The notes below the pieces were generated by a model that was given only the letters and a program-made list of their open reading frames with translations, searched no databases and had not been told where the DNA came from. A program made the translations under genes and the position numbers. Positions 1-7,206 of a stretch of 12,698 bases of DNA are shown one piece after another (position 1 is the stretch's first letter; every line of letters starts with the position of its first letter). The DNA lies in the NCBI GenBank assembly GCA_003454835.1, contig DMTA01000136.1, positions 1 to 12,698 of the forward strand, in the 5' to 3' direction. The DNA is from Achromobacter sp. (GTDB lineage: Bacteria; Pseudomonadota; Gammaproteobacteria; Burkholderiales; Burkholderiaceae_B).

Positions 1-428
1 TGGTCATCACCGACGCCGAGGGCAAGGTGCTGGGTGCGGCGCATGCCGGCTGGCGCGGCCTGGCGGGCGGGGTTCTGGAACACACGCTGGACGCCATGCG
101 CGCCAAGGCGCCGCAGGCGACCGGATGGCGCGCCTGGGTCGGCCCGGGCATCGGTCCTGAGCACTTCGAGGTCGGACAGGACGTGCTGGACGCCTTCACC
201 GCGGACGACCCGGCGACGGCGCGCTTTTTCGCTCCGCGACCCGGCGTCGCCGGCAAGTGGCTGGCCGACCTCGCCGGATTGGCCGATTTCCGGTTGCGTC
301 GCGCCGGGGTACAAGAGGTGTCCTTCAGCGGCGAATGCACGGTGACGCGCAAGGACCGGTACTTTTCCTACCGCCGCGACGGGGTCACGGGACGCATGGC
401 ATTGCTGGCCTGGCTGCACCCGGTTTGA
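1..428 (+). CDS. pgeF: PgeF/YfiH (DUF152, laccase-domain) family protein, 3' part only
   Basis: The gene runs in from the left edge; the first whole codon is at position 3 and the TGA stop is at 426-428, so about 141 C-terminal residues are present. The conserved HAGWRG motif carries one of the metal-ligand histidines of the family. The C-terminal block has GECT followed by a YFSYRRDGVTGRMA stretch, typical of the family's end. Members were long annotated as polyphenol oxidase or laccase-domain proteins. They are now described as purine nucleoside phosphorylase/adenosine deaminase-like enzymes, and in E. coli as PgeF, which prevents wrong amino acids being built into peptidoglycan. The upstream part with the catalytic Cys is outside the window. 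A short hairpin (AGGCCG-TCGC-CGGCCT, 439-454) follows the stop without a T-run. The family call is firm; the substrate in this organism is not known. Confidence 0.9.
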   Translation, partial: VITDAEGKVLGAAHAGWRGLAGGVLEHTLDAMRAKAPQATGWRAWVGPGIGPEHFEVGQDVLDAFTADDPATARFFAPRPGVAGKWLADLAGLADFRLRRAGVQEVSFSGECTVTRKDRYFSYRRDGVTGRMALLAWLHPV

Positions 429-491
429 CGTTGCGCAAAGGCCGTCGCCGGCCTCTGCGCGGCGCGGCAGCAACCTCCTTGTATACCCGCA

Positions 492-520
492 TTGACAGCC
501 CTGAACCCGGAATGCAACAT
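492..520 (+). promoter_or_regulatory. Candidate sigma-70 promoter for phaC
   Basis: A perfect -35 hexamer TTGACA (492-497) is followed after 17 bases by CAACAT (515-520), a weak -10 that keeps only A2, A5 and T6. It would give a short leader of about 25 bases before the phaC start at 553. The perfect -35 and correct spacing support it; the weak -10 could mean an activator or control by PhaR. A palindrome TTGCGCAA lies at 431-438 further upstream. No PhaR site could be recognised with confidence. Confidence 0.4.
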
Positions 521-552
521 CAATCGCGAAGTCTCGATAACAAGGTGTCGAA

Positions 553-2187
553 GTGAATGCCAATCTCTCCGCAGGTCCCATTCCGGTGAGCGTGGCACCG
601 GAAGTCCTGGCTGACATCCAGGCAGAGTTCGCGCGCGAATGGCAACGCCTTTGCGACGATGCCCAGCGCGGCACGCTGGCGCCGCCGTCCGATCGCCGGT
701 TCTCGGGCGAGGCCTGGGCGGCGAACGCGTCGCACCTGTTGCTGGCGCATACCTATCTGCTGTCCGCCCGCGCCATGCAGCGCATGGTTGATGCCGCGCA
801 GGTCAGCGAGCCGATGCGCGACCGCCTTCGATTCTCGATCATGCAGTGGGTCGACGCGCTGTCGCCCAGCAACTTCCTGGCGCTGAATCCCGACGCGCAG
901 CAGTCCATCGTCGAAAGCGCGGGCCGCGCGTTGAACGAAGGTTTGGCAAACCTGCTGGGCGACGTCCAGAAGGGCCGCATCACGCAGACCGACGAGTCCC
1001 AATTCGAGATCGGCCGCAACGTGGCCACCACTCCCGGCGACGTGGTGTTCGAGAACAAGCTGTTCCAGCTTATCCAGTACGCGCCGTCCACCGACACCGT
1101 GCACGAACGGCCGCTGGTCATCGTGCCGCCGAACATCAACAAGTTCTACATCCTGGATCTGCAGCCCGAGAACTCGTTCGTGCGTCACGCGGTCGGGCAG
1201 GGCTACACGGTCTTCCTGATTTCCTGGCGCAATCCGGTGGCCGCCGATACCGATGGCGTAGACCGCGCCACCTGGTCCGACTACCTTGACGACGCGGTGC
1301 TGCAGGCGCTGCGCGTGGCCAGCGACATCACGAAGCAACCGCAGGTCAATGCGCTGGGCTTCTGCGTGGGCGGCACGATGCTGGGCGCGGCGCTGGCGCT
1401 GGCCGAAGCGCGCGGCGAGCATCCCGTGGCCGCGCTGACGCTGCTCACCTCGATGCTCGATTTTCACGACACCGGCGTCCTGAACGTCTTCGTCGACGAA
1501 ACCCACGCACTCATGCGCGACCATCAACTGGGCAACGGCGGCCTGATGGCGGGTCGCGATCTCGCCACCACCTTCTCGTTCCTGCGCCCCAATGAGCTGG
1601 TCTGGAACTACGTGGTCGGCAATTACCTGAAGGGGCAGAAGCCCCCGGCCTTCGACCTGCTGTTCTGGAACGGCGACAGCACGAACCTGCCGGGACCTTT
1701 CTTCTCCTGGTATTTCCGCAACACCTATCTAGAGAACAACCTCAAGGTGCCGGGCCGCGCGCAGGCCGCCGGCCTGCCGCTGGACCTGACGCGGCTGCGC
1801 ATGCCGGTCTACATATTCGGTTCGCGCGAAGACCACATCGTGCCGTGGGTCTCGGCGTACGCATCCACGCAGGTGTTGCGCGGACCCCAGCGCTTCGTGC
1901 TGGGCGCATCCGGCCACATCGCGGGCGTGGTGAATCCGCCCGCCAAAAAGCGCCGCAGCTATTGGGTGGCCGATGCGCTGGAACAGGAAAGCCAGCCGCT
2001 GCCCGGTGACCCCAATACGTGGTTTTCGCAGGCCGTGGAGCAACCCGGAAGCTGGTGGCCCGACTGGACCGGCTGGCTGGCCGATCATTCGGGCAAACAG
2101 GTCAAGGCAAGGACAAAGACAGGCAATGCCAAGCACCGGCCGATCGAGCCGGCTCCTGGCAGATATGTGAAGGTCCGGGCGGCCTGA
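553..2187 (+). CDS. phaC: Class I poly(3-hydroxyalkanoate) synthase PhaC
   Basis: PhaC polymerises (R)-3-hydroxyacyl-CoA, mainly 3-hydroxybutyryl-CoA, into PHA at the surface of cytoplasmic granules, releasing CoA. The 544-residue product is within the class I range. An N-terminal PhaC domain is followed by an alpha/beta-hydrolase core. The lipase-like box reads GFCVGG with nucleophile Cys271; Asp427 (SREDHIVPW) and His455 (ASGHIAG) complete the triad. The spacing between triad residues (156 and 28) is close to that of the Cupriavidus necator enzyme. The C-terminal PGSWWPDW block is also typical of class I. The start is GTG at 553: a TAA lies in frame just upstream (538-540) and an AAGG stands at 542-545. 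phaB follows after 78 bases and is probably co-transcribed. No phaE or phaA accompanies it, which fits a single-subunit synthase. Confidence 0.97.
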   Translation: MNANLSAGPIPVSVAPEVLADIQAEFAREWQRLCDDAQRGTLAPPSDRRFSGEAWAANASHLLLAHTYLLSARAMQRMVDAAQVSEPMRDRLRFSIMQWVDALSPSNFLALNPDAQQSIVESAGRALNEGLANLLGDVQKGRITQTDESQFEIGRNVATTPGDVVFENKLFQLIQYAPSTDTVHERPLVIVPPNINKFYILDLQPENSFVRHAVGQGYTVFLISWRNPVAADTDGVDRATWSDYLDDAVLQALRVASDITKQPQVNALGFCVGGTMLGAALALAEARGEHPVAALTLLTSMLDFHDTGVLNVFVDETHALMRDHQLGNGGLMAGRDLATTFSFLRPNELVWNYVVGNYLKGQKPPAFDLLFWNGDSTNLPGPFFSWYFRNTYLENNLKVPGRAQAAGLPLDLTRLRMPVYIFGSREDHIVPWVSAYASTQVLRGPQRFVLGASGHIAGVVNPPAKKRRSYWVADALEQESQPLPGDPNTWFSQAVEQPGSWWPDWTGWLADHSGKQVKARTKTGNAKHRPIEPAPGRYVKVRAA

Positions 2188-2265
2188 GTCCGCGCATCGC
2201 GGTCCGATCCCCGGCAGGAAGATGTTTAATCAACGAGGCGTCCGTCGCACACAGGAGGAAGTCCA

Positions 2266-3003
2266 ATGAGCGGAAAACTGGCATACGTAACAGGCGGGAT
2301 GGGCGGGATCGGCACCTCTATTTGCCAGCGCTTGGCCAAGGATGGCTTTCGCGTGGTGGCAGGTTGCGGCCCCAGCCGCAACTACCAGCAATGGCTGGAT
2401 GAGCAGGCCGCGCAGGGTTTCACGTTCTACGCGTCGGTTGGAAACGTGTCCGACTGGGAATCGACCGTCGCGGCCTTCGAGAGGGTTACGGCTGACCTCG
2501 GGCCGGTGGACGTGCTGGTCAACAATGCGGGCATCACCCGCGACGGGTTGTTCCGCAAGATGACTGCCGACGATTGGCGTGCGGTCATCGACACGAACCT
2601 GAACAGCCTGTTCAACGTGACCAAGCAGGTCATCGACGGCATGGTCGAGCGTCAGTGGGGGCGCATCATCAACATCAGTTCGGTCAATGGCCAGAAGGGG
2701 CAGTTCGGCCAGACCAACTACTCCACGGCAAAGGCCGGCATCCACGGGTTCACGATGGCGCTGGCGCAGGAAGTGGCCAGCAAGGGCGTGACGGTCAACA
2801 CGATCTCGCCGGGATACATCGGCACCGACATGGTCCGCGCCATCCGGCCGGACGTGCTTGAGAAGATCGTCGCCACGATTCCGGTGCGCCGCCTTGGCAC
2901 GCCCGAGGAAATCGCGTCCATGACCTCGTGGCTGGCATCGGATGAATCCGGCTTTTCGACCGGCGCGGATTTCTCGTTGAACGGCGGCCTGCACATGGGT
3001 TGA
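2266..3003 (+). CDS. phaB: NADPH-dependent acetoacetyl-CoA reductase PhaB
   Basis: PhaB reduces acetoacetyl-CoA to (R)-3-hydroxybutyryl-CoA, the monomer used by PhaC, in the cytoplasm. The 245-residue protein is a classical short-chain dehydrogenase/reductase. It has the TGGMGGIG cofactor loop (residues 9-16), NNAG (86-89), the catalytic Ser139 in NISSVNG, and Tyr152 and Lys156 in YSTAKAG. The core from NISSVNG through the catalytic lysine matches the well-known C. necator enzyme almost residue for residue, so the call is specific rather than just 'SDR'. A strong ribosome site AGGAGG (2253-2258) stands 7 bases before the ATG. The gene lies directly after phaC with no beta-ketothiolase gene between, unlike the phaCAB order of C. 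necator, so acetoacetyl-CoA must come from a thiolase encoded elsewhere. Confidence 0.96.
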   Translation: MSGKLAYVTGGMGGIGTSICQRLAKDGFRVVAGCGPSRNYQQWLDEQAAQGFTFYASVGNVSDWESTVAAFERVTADLGPVDVLVNNAGITRDGLFRKMTADDWRAVIDTNLNSLFNVTKQVIDGMVERQWGRIINISSVNGQKGQFGQTNYSTAKAGIHGFTMALAQEVASKGVTVNTISPGYIGTDMVRAIRPDVLEKIVATIPVRRLGTPEEIASMTSWLASDESGFSTGADFSLNGGLHMG

Positions 3004-3009
3004 CGTGAC

Positions 3010-3033
3010 GTGGGCCGCCCCGCGGCGGCCCAC
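3010..3033 (+). terminator. GC-rich hairpin after phaB, possible terminator
   Basis: A perfect 10-bp stem GTGGGCCGCC / GGCGGCCCAC (3010-3019 with 3024-3033) encloses the loop CCGC, 6 bases past the phaB stop. No T-run follows, so it may stop transcription only partly, protect the 3' end of the phaCB message, or act with Rho. A second, weaker stem (GTACGGC 3041-3047 with GCCGTAC 3060-3066) follows. Confidence 0.5.
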
Positions 3034-3122
3034 TTGCGCTGTACGGCTTCGGGCAGAGGGCCGTACGGCATTACACTCACATTATTCGAAGCCTAAAGAG
3101 ATCGCCCGATCCGGGGACAACC

Positions 3123-3689
3123 ATGACGCAAGCACAAACCGGCGCCAGCCTGCGCCTGATTAAAAAATACCCCAACCGTCGCTTATACGACACCCGGACC
3201 AGCACCTACATCACCCTGGCAGATGTCAAGCAACTGGTCCTGGCGAATGAGGAGTTCCAGGTCGTCGACGCCAAGAGCGGCGAAGACCTGACGCGCAGCA
3301 TTCTCCTGCAGATCATTCTTGAAGAGGAGAGCGGCGGCATGCCCATGTTCTCCTCGAACATGCTGTCGCAGATCATCCGTTTCTACGGTCACGCCATGCA
3401 AGGCATCATGGGCTCGTACCTGGAAAAGAACATCCAGGCGTTCATGGAGATCCAGCAGCGCATGGCCGAGCAGTCCAAGGGTCTGTATGGCAGCCAGTTC
3501 GGGCCGGAAGCCTGGACGCAGTTCATGAATGTGCAGACGCCGATGCTGCAGAACATGATGAACAACTACATCGACCAGAGCAAAAACCTGTTCGTGCAGA
3601 TGCAGGACCAGATGCAGGATCAGACGCGCGCGATGTTCTCGACCTTCCCGTTCACGCCGGGCAGCACCCCGGGCGCGGGCCGCAAGTAG
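3123..3689 (+). CDS. phaR: PHA synthesis repressor PhaR
   Basis: PhaR is a DNA-binding repressor that also binds PHA. It releases phasin and pha promoters when polymer appears, tying granule-protein supply to granule formation. The 188-residue protein begins with the family's signature: residues 13-24 read IKKYPNRRLYDT, followed by STYITL (27-32). This is the N-terminal PHB accumulation regulatory domain (about 10-70). A second conserved block (about 71-112) contains MLSQIIRFYGHAMQG. The C-terminal third is rich in Gln and Met, with repeated MQDQ units (160-167), and is probably the polymer-contacting part. The ATG at 3123 has a GGGGAC-type ribosome site about 5 bases upstream. It lies 119 bases after phaB behind two hairpins, so it may have its own promoter; TACACT (3072-3077) is a possible -10 without a good -35. 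Confidence 0.95.
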   Translation: MTQAQTGASLRLIKKYPNRRLYDTRTSTYITLADVKQLVLANEEFQVVDAKSGEDLTRSILLQIILEEESGGMPMFSSNMLSQIIRFYGHAMQGIMGSYLEKNIQAFMEIQQRMAEQSKGLYGSQFGPEAWTQFMNVQTPMLQNMMNNYIDQSKNLFVQMQDQMQDQTRAMFSTFPFTPGSTPGAGRK

Positions 3690-3726
3690 TCACCGCCGGA
3701 CGCGGGCTCTGAACGGTCCGCGTCAA

Positions 3727-3767
3727 TGAAAAAAAGCCGTCTTGGCGCAGGCCAAGGCGGCTTTTTT
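3727..3767 (+). terminator. Intrinsic terminator after phaR
   Basis: An 11-bp stem GCCGTCTTGGC / GCCAAGGCGGC (3736-3746 with 3751-3761, one G-U pair) has loop GCAG and is followed by six T (3762-3767). A run of A precedes the left arm. It closes the PHA block and insulates it from the iron operon that begins 145 bases later. Confidence 0.93.
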
Positions 3768-3841
3768 CCGATTGAGCCAACGCAATGATCCGGCACTTTT
3801 AGTGCGGCCAGGTTCAGGGTTGTGTCAGCAAAATCCACTAA

Positions 3842-3860
3842 ATTAATGAAAACGGTTCTT
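3842..3860 (+). promoter_or_regulatory. Candidate Fur box in the ftr leader
   Basis: The AT-rich leader of ftrA stands out from its GC-rich surroundings. ATTAATGAAAACGGTTCTT (3842-3860) matches the 19-base Fur consensus at 11 positions, counted by eye. A poor promoter (TTGTGT 3820-3825, 16-base gap, ATTAAT 3842-3847) would be overlapped by it, giving the usual iron-repressed arrangement. Ftr systems in Bordetella are known to be iron-repressed through Fur, so a site is expected near here. This exact position is a guess, and other AT-rich stretches at 3881-3899 score lower. Confidence 0.35.
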
Positions 3861-3911
3861 GTTTGTGTTTTGAGAGCCGCTATTTTCATTTGTATCTCAA
3901 GGATTTTGCAC

Positions 3912-4448
3912 ATGATCAAGAAAGCCTTGGCGCTGGCCATTGTCGCGTTGAGCGTGTCCGCCGCCCATGCGGCCGAATACCCCATCGGCAAGCCTGTCGA
4001 GAAGGGCGGCATGGAAATCGGCGCCGTGTATCTGCAGCCGATCGAAATGGACCCGCCCGGCATGATGCGTCCGGCCAAGGATTCCGACGTGCACCTTGAG
4101 GCAGACATCCACGCCACCGCCGGCAACAAGACCGGTTTTCCGGAAGGCGAGTGGGTGCCGTACCTGGTCGTGAACTACGAGATCCAGAAGGTCGGCAGCC
4201 AGAACGTGCAGAAGGGCACGTTCATGCCGATGGTCGCCAACGACGGCCCGCACTACGGCGAAAACGTGAAGCTCGAAGGCCCGGGCAAATACAAGCTCAA
4301 GTACACGGTCCTGCCGCCGACGGCGAACAAGATGAGCCACTTCGGCCGTCACGTCGACAAGGAAACGGGCGTGGGCGAATGGTTTGAACCCTTCGACCTG
4401 GAATACGAATTCGTCTACGCCGGCACCGGCAAGAAGGGCGGGTACTGA
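3912..4448 (+). CDS. ftrA: Periplasmic P19-type iron-binding protein FtrA
   Basis: This is the periplasmic component of the FtrABCD ferrous iron uptake system, related to Campylobacter P19, E. coli FetP and Treponema Tp34. These bind Cu/Fe as dimers and hand iron to the permease. The 178-residue precursor has a signal peptide ending AHA before AEYPIG (cleavage after residue 20). Likely metal ligands by comparison with FetP are His61 and Glu63 in HLEAD, Met107 in MPMVA, His114 in GPHYG and His143 in KMSHFG. The ATG at 3912 was chosen because AAGGA (3899-3903) is well placed and it gives a clean signal peptide. In-frame starts at 3846 and 3822 would add a second hydrophobic stretch and fall inside the presumed promoter. 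It is first in the operon; ftrB starts 2 bases after its stop. Confidence 0.93.
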   Translation: MIKKALALAIVALSVSAAHAAEYPIGKPVEKGGMEIGAVYLQPIEMDPPGMMRPAKDSDVHLEADIHATAGNKTGFPEGEWVPYLVVNYEIQKVGSQNVQKGTFMPMVANDGPHYGENVKLEGPGKYKLKYTVLPPTANKMSHFGRHVDKETGVGEWFEPFDLEYEFVYAGTGKKGGY

Positions 4449-4450
4449 TC

Positions 4451-4804
4451 GTGCGCCGCCTGCTTCGCCTTCTTGCCGCAATGCTGATCGGCCTGGCCGG
4501 CGTGGCGGGCATGGCGCCCGCGCAGGCGGACGAACTGCCCACGTTCACCCTGACATTCAAGCCGGACGGCACGTTTGAACCGGCCACGCTGGAAGTCCCG
4601 GCAGGCCGTTTCAAGATTGAACTCATCAACGAGAGCAACGAGCCGGTGGAATTCGAAAGCATTCCGCTGCGCAAGGAAAAAGTCCTGGGACCGGGGGTGA
4701 AGTCCTTCGTGGTCATCACCATTTCGCGTCCCGGCGAGTATCCCTTTTTTGACGACTTTCACCAGAGCGTGAAAGGCACCTTGGTCGTCAAGCCCAAGGA
4801 ATAA
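4451..4804 (+). CDS. ftrB: Periplasmic cupredoxin-fold protein FtrB
   Basis: The second ftr gene starts with GTG 2 bases after the ftrA stop; GGGCGGG (4436-4442) inside the end of ftrA is its probable ribosome site. The 117-residue precursor has a signal peptide ending AQA before DELP (cleavage near residue 26). The mature part of about 91 residues reads as a beta-rich cupredoxin_1 domain: FKPDGTFEPATLEVPAG followed by a SRPGEYPFFDDFH block. In Bordetella, FtrB has been proposed to oxidise ferrous iron before transport through the FTR1 permease. The mature protein contains no Cys, no Met and a single His (His104), so a classical type 1 copper site cannot form. Any metal site would have to use His104 and acidic residues such as Glu64, Glu67, Glu69, Asp101 and Asp102. 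Confidence 0.9.
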   Translation: MRRLLRLLAAMLIGLAGVAGMAPAQADELPTFTLTFKPDGTFEPATLEVPAGRFKIELINESNEPVEFESIPLRKEKVLGPGVKSFVVITISRPGEYPFFDDFHQSVKGTLVVKPKE

Positions 4805-4818
4805 CGCGGCACCAAAGC

Positions 4819-5667
4819 ATGGAACAGGTACTTTTCATCGTCTGGCGTGAAAGCGTCGAAGCCCTGCTTGTGGTGGGCATCCTGTACACGTGGCTGCGCG
4901 CCACGCCGGAAGGCAAGCGCGGGCTGCCGTACCTGTGGGGCGGTGTGGCGGCGGGCCTGGCGCTGGCCGTGGCGCTGGCGCTGGTGCTGCTGGGCGTGTC
5001 TTCCTGGCTCAGCGACGAAGGGCAGGAATGGTTCCAGGCCATCATGTCGCTCGCCGCCTGCGCGCTGGTCGTACAGATGGTCGTGTGGATGAAGAAGCAC
5101 GGCCGCACGCTCAAAGGCGAACTCGAAAGCGGGGCCCGCGTCTCCGTGGCAAGCGACAACTGGTGGGGCCTGCTCGTGCTGGTCGCCATCGCCGTCGCCC
5201 GCGAAGGCAGCGAGACGGTCGTGTTCCTGTACGGCACGGTGTCGGCGGGCGAAGGCGGCAGCGACATGCTGATGCTGGCCGTCGCCGGCGTGGCCGGTTT
5301 CGCGGTGGCGCTGCTGACATTCTGGCTGCTGCAATTGGGCGGCAAGCTCATTACGTGGCGCCGCTTCTTCTTCGTGACCGAAATCCTGTTGCTGCTCCTG
5401 GCCAGCTCGCTGCTGGTGGGCGGCCTGGATCACCTGATTTCCCTGGATGTCCTGCCGACCATCGTGGACCCGGTCTGGGACAGCTCCTGGCTGCTGAGCG
5501 ACAGCACGGGCGTTGGCAAAGTGCTGGCCGACTTCGCCGGTTACCGTGCGCTGCCGGCGCTGTCTTCGCTGCTGCTGTGGATCGCGTACTGGATCATCGT
5601 CTGGGCGCTGCTGCGCTGGGCGGGCGGACGGCCCGCGCCCGTGGCCGCAGCCCGGGCAGCATCCTGA
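4819..5667 (+). CDS. ftrC: FTR1-family high-affinity iron permease FtrC
   Basis: This inner-membrane permease carries iron into the cytoplasm, as do yeast Ftr1p and E. coli EfeU. The 282-residue protein has about seven hydrophobic segments. It carries the two REXXE iron-passage motifs of the family: Arg10-Glu11-Ser-Val-Glu14 in the first helix and Arg128-Glu129-Gly-Ser-Glu132 in the fourth. The ATG at 4819 lies 14 bases after the ftrB stop with only a weak ribosome site, suggesting translational coupling to ftrB. Its neighbours supply the periplasmic iron-binding partner (FtrA), the presumed oxidase-like protein (FtrB) and an electron-transfer protein (FtrD). This four-gene order is the Bordetella-type ferrous iron system, distinct from EfeUOB, since neither EfeO nor EfeB is present. 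Confidence 0.95.
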   Translation: MEQVLFIVWRESVEALLVVGILYTWLRATPEGKRGLPYLWGGVAAGLALAVALALVLLGVSSWLSDEGQEWFQAIMSLAACALVVQMVVWMKKHGRTLKGELESGARVSVASDNWWGLLVLVAIAVAREGSETVVFLYGTVSAGEGGSDMLMLAVAGVAGFAVALLTFWLLQLGGKLITWRRFFFVTEILLLLLASSLLVGGLDHLISLDVLPTIVDPVWDSSWLLSDSTGVGKVLADFAGYRALPALSSLLLWIAYWIIVWALLRWAGGRPAPVAAARAAS

Positions 5668-5708
5668 TTCCGGTGTTTTCTCCGGACTGATTTTCTTAAG
5701 GTTTGACC

Positions 5709-7133
5709 ATGGCTGCTGCACTCGGGAGGGCAACCTCCCGCATCGCCGACTTCCTCCGTGACCATGCCCCGCTGTTGCGCAAGCTGCAGTGGGGCATTGT
5801 CGCGTTGTACGCGTTCCTTCTCATCGTGCCCGCGCTGCTGCCGCTGCCCGATAACGCGGCGTCGGTGTTCAACAACCTGACCGTCGTGGCGCAGTTCGCG
5901 TTCTGGGGCGTGTGGTGGCCGTTCGTGCTGATCTCGATGCCTATCCTGGGACGCGCGTGGTGCGGCTGGTTGTGTCCGGAAGGCATGCTGACCGAATGGG
6001 CCAGCGAGCGCGGCCAGGGCCGCGCCATTCCCAAGTGGATGCGCTGGGGCGGCTGGCCCTTCGTGGCCTTCGCGCTGACGACCATCTATGGCCAGCTCGT
6101 CAGCGTCTATCAATATCCGTTGGCGGTTCTTGCCGTGCTGGGCGGGTCTACCGTGGCGGCCATGATCGTCGGCTGGCGCTATGGCCGCAGCAAGCGTGTG
6201 TGGTGCAAGTATCTCTGCCCGGTCAATGGCGTGTTCAACCTGCTGGCCAAGCTGGCGCCCTGGCACTTCAAGGTCGACGAGGAAAAGTGGCGCCATCCCG
6301 TCATCCGCATCGAGCCCATCAACTGTGCGCCGCTGGTGCCGCTGCGCCACATGAAGGGCGCGGGCGATTGCCACGTCTGTGGACGGTGCAGTGGCTATCG
6401 CGGCGCCATTGCACTGACACCCCGCTCGCCTGAAGAAGAGATCGTGCACGTGGCCGACGGCGATCCGTGGCAGACGGCATTGCTGTGTTTCGGCCTGATG
6501 GGCATCGCGATCGGCGCGTTCCTCTGGAGCGCCAGCCCCTGGTTCGTGACGGCCAAGCAGTGGGCCGCGACCTGGCTGGTCGAGCACGACATCCTGTGGC
6601 CGCTGATGGACAACGCGCCGTGGTTCATCCTGACGCACTACCCGGACGTGAATGACAGCTTCTCGTGGCTCGACGGGGCCGGCATTTTGCTGTTTGTGGT
6701 CGGGGCCACGGTATGCGTCGGGGGCGCGACCTTCCTGTCGCTGTGGATCGCCGATCGCATTGCGCCTGCCGCGCCCGTGCCGCCGGCGCCCCTTAATTCC
6801 CATGCGGCCCATGCGCCGGTATCGCGCTGGGGGCGGGCCGGGCTGCACAAGCTGGCGCAGGCGCTGATTCCGTCGGCCGGCATCGGCGTGTTCCTGGGCC
6901 TGTCCGCCACGACGATCACGCTGCTCAAGCATGAAGGCGTGCAGGCGGCATGGGCCACGCCGGTGCGGTTCACGCTGCTGACGCTGGCGGTGCTGTGGAC
7001 GCTGCGTCTTTACGCGCGCCTGTTGAACGCGCGACCGGTCGGCATGATGCGCAAGGTTGGCGCGGGTCTGGTGCTGGCGGCCGGCTTGGCGCCGTTCTGC
7101 ACTGCGTGGGTGCTGTTCTTCGCGATCTGGTAA
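5709..7133 (+). CDS. ftrD: Membrane polyferredoxin FtrD (NapH/CcoG-like 4Fe-4S protein)
   Basis: FtrD is the last ftr gene. It is a multi-span membrane protein expected to take electrons across the membrane for the FtrB/FtrC oxidation-permeation cycle. The 474-residue protein shows two CxxxCP motifs, Cys85-Cys89 (AWCGWLCPEG) and Cys166-Cys170 (VWCKYLCPVN), as in NapH-type proteins. A further cluster has Cys206 and Cys221-Cys224-Cys227 (CHVCGRC). Hydrophobic helices flank these at about 28-45, 60-80, 115-130 and 138-156. The C-terminal half (about 255-474) has several more spans, and its few cysteines form no CxxC motif. ATG 5709 is preferred because AAGG (5698-5701) is 7 bases upstream; an in-frame TTG at 5703 is possible. 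The gap after ftrC is 41 bases. Confidence 0.92.
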   Translation: MAAALGRATSRIADFLRDHAPLLRKLQWGIVALYAFLLIVPALLPLPDNAASVFNNLTVVAQFAFWGVWWPFVLISMPILGRAWCGWLCPEGMLTEWASERGQGRAIPKWMRWGGWPFVAFALTTIYGQLVSVYQYPLAVLAVLGGSTVAAMIVGWRYGRSKRVWCKYLCPVNGVFNLLAKLAPWHFKVDEEKWRHPVIRIEPINCAPLVPLRHMKGAGDCHVCGRCSGYRGAIALTPRSPEEEIVHVADGDPWQTALLCFGLMGIAIGAFLWSASPWFVTAKQWAATWLVEHDILWPLMDNAPWFILTHYPDVNDSFSWLDGAGILLFVVGATVCVGGATFLSLWIADRIAPAAPVPPAPLNSHAAHAPVSRWGRAGLHKLAQALIPSAGIGVFLGLSATTITLLKHEGVQAAWATPVRFTLLTLAVLWTLRLYARLLNARPVGMMRKVGAGLVLAAGLAPFCTAWVLFFAIW

Positions 7134-7206
7134 GCGCTCGGCGGAACGACTGCGATACAGTGGGGGCTTCCCCGGCGCCGCCGGCATTTCCCCACTGCTA
7201 TCCGCC

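Noticed and set aside
431..470. TTGCGCAA palindrome and a CTGC-N8-GCAG pair as PhaR operators upstream of phaC
   Set aside because: The spacing does not fit the CTGC-N3/4-GCAG type site known from Paracoccus, and short GC-rich palindromes are common by chance here.
512..556. A 14-codon leader frame whose TGA overlaps the phaC GTG start
   Set aside because: The ATG has no convincing ribosome site and would lie upstream of the transcription start implied by the candidate promoter, so coupling to phaC is unsupported.
3822..3911. Longer forms of ftrA starting at 3822 or 3846
   Set aside because: They would add about 22-30 residues ahead of a standard signal peptide and overlap the presumed promoter. 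ATG 3912 has the well-placed AAGGA.
7134..7206. Possible co-transcription of the PhzF-family gene with ftrABCD as a fifth iron gene
   Set aside because: No functional link is known and the gap of 73 bases holds only a poor promoter-like TACAGT (7156-7161) and no terminator. Readthrough is possible but a shared role is not supported.
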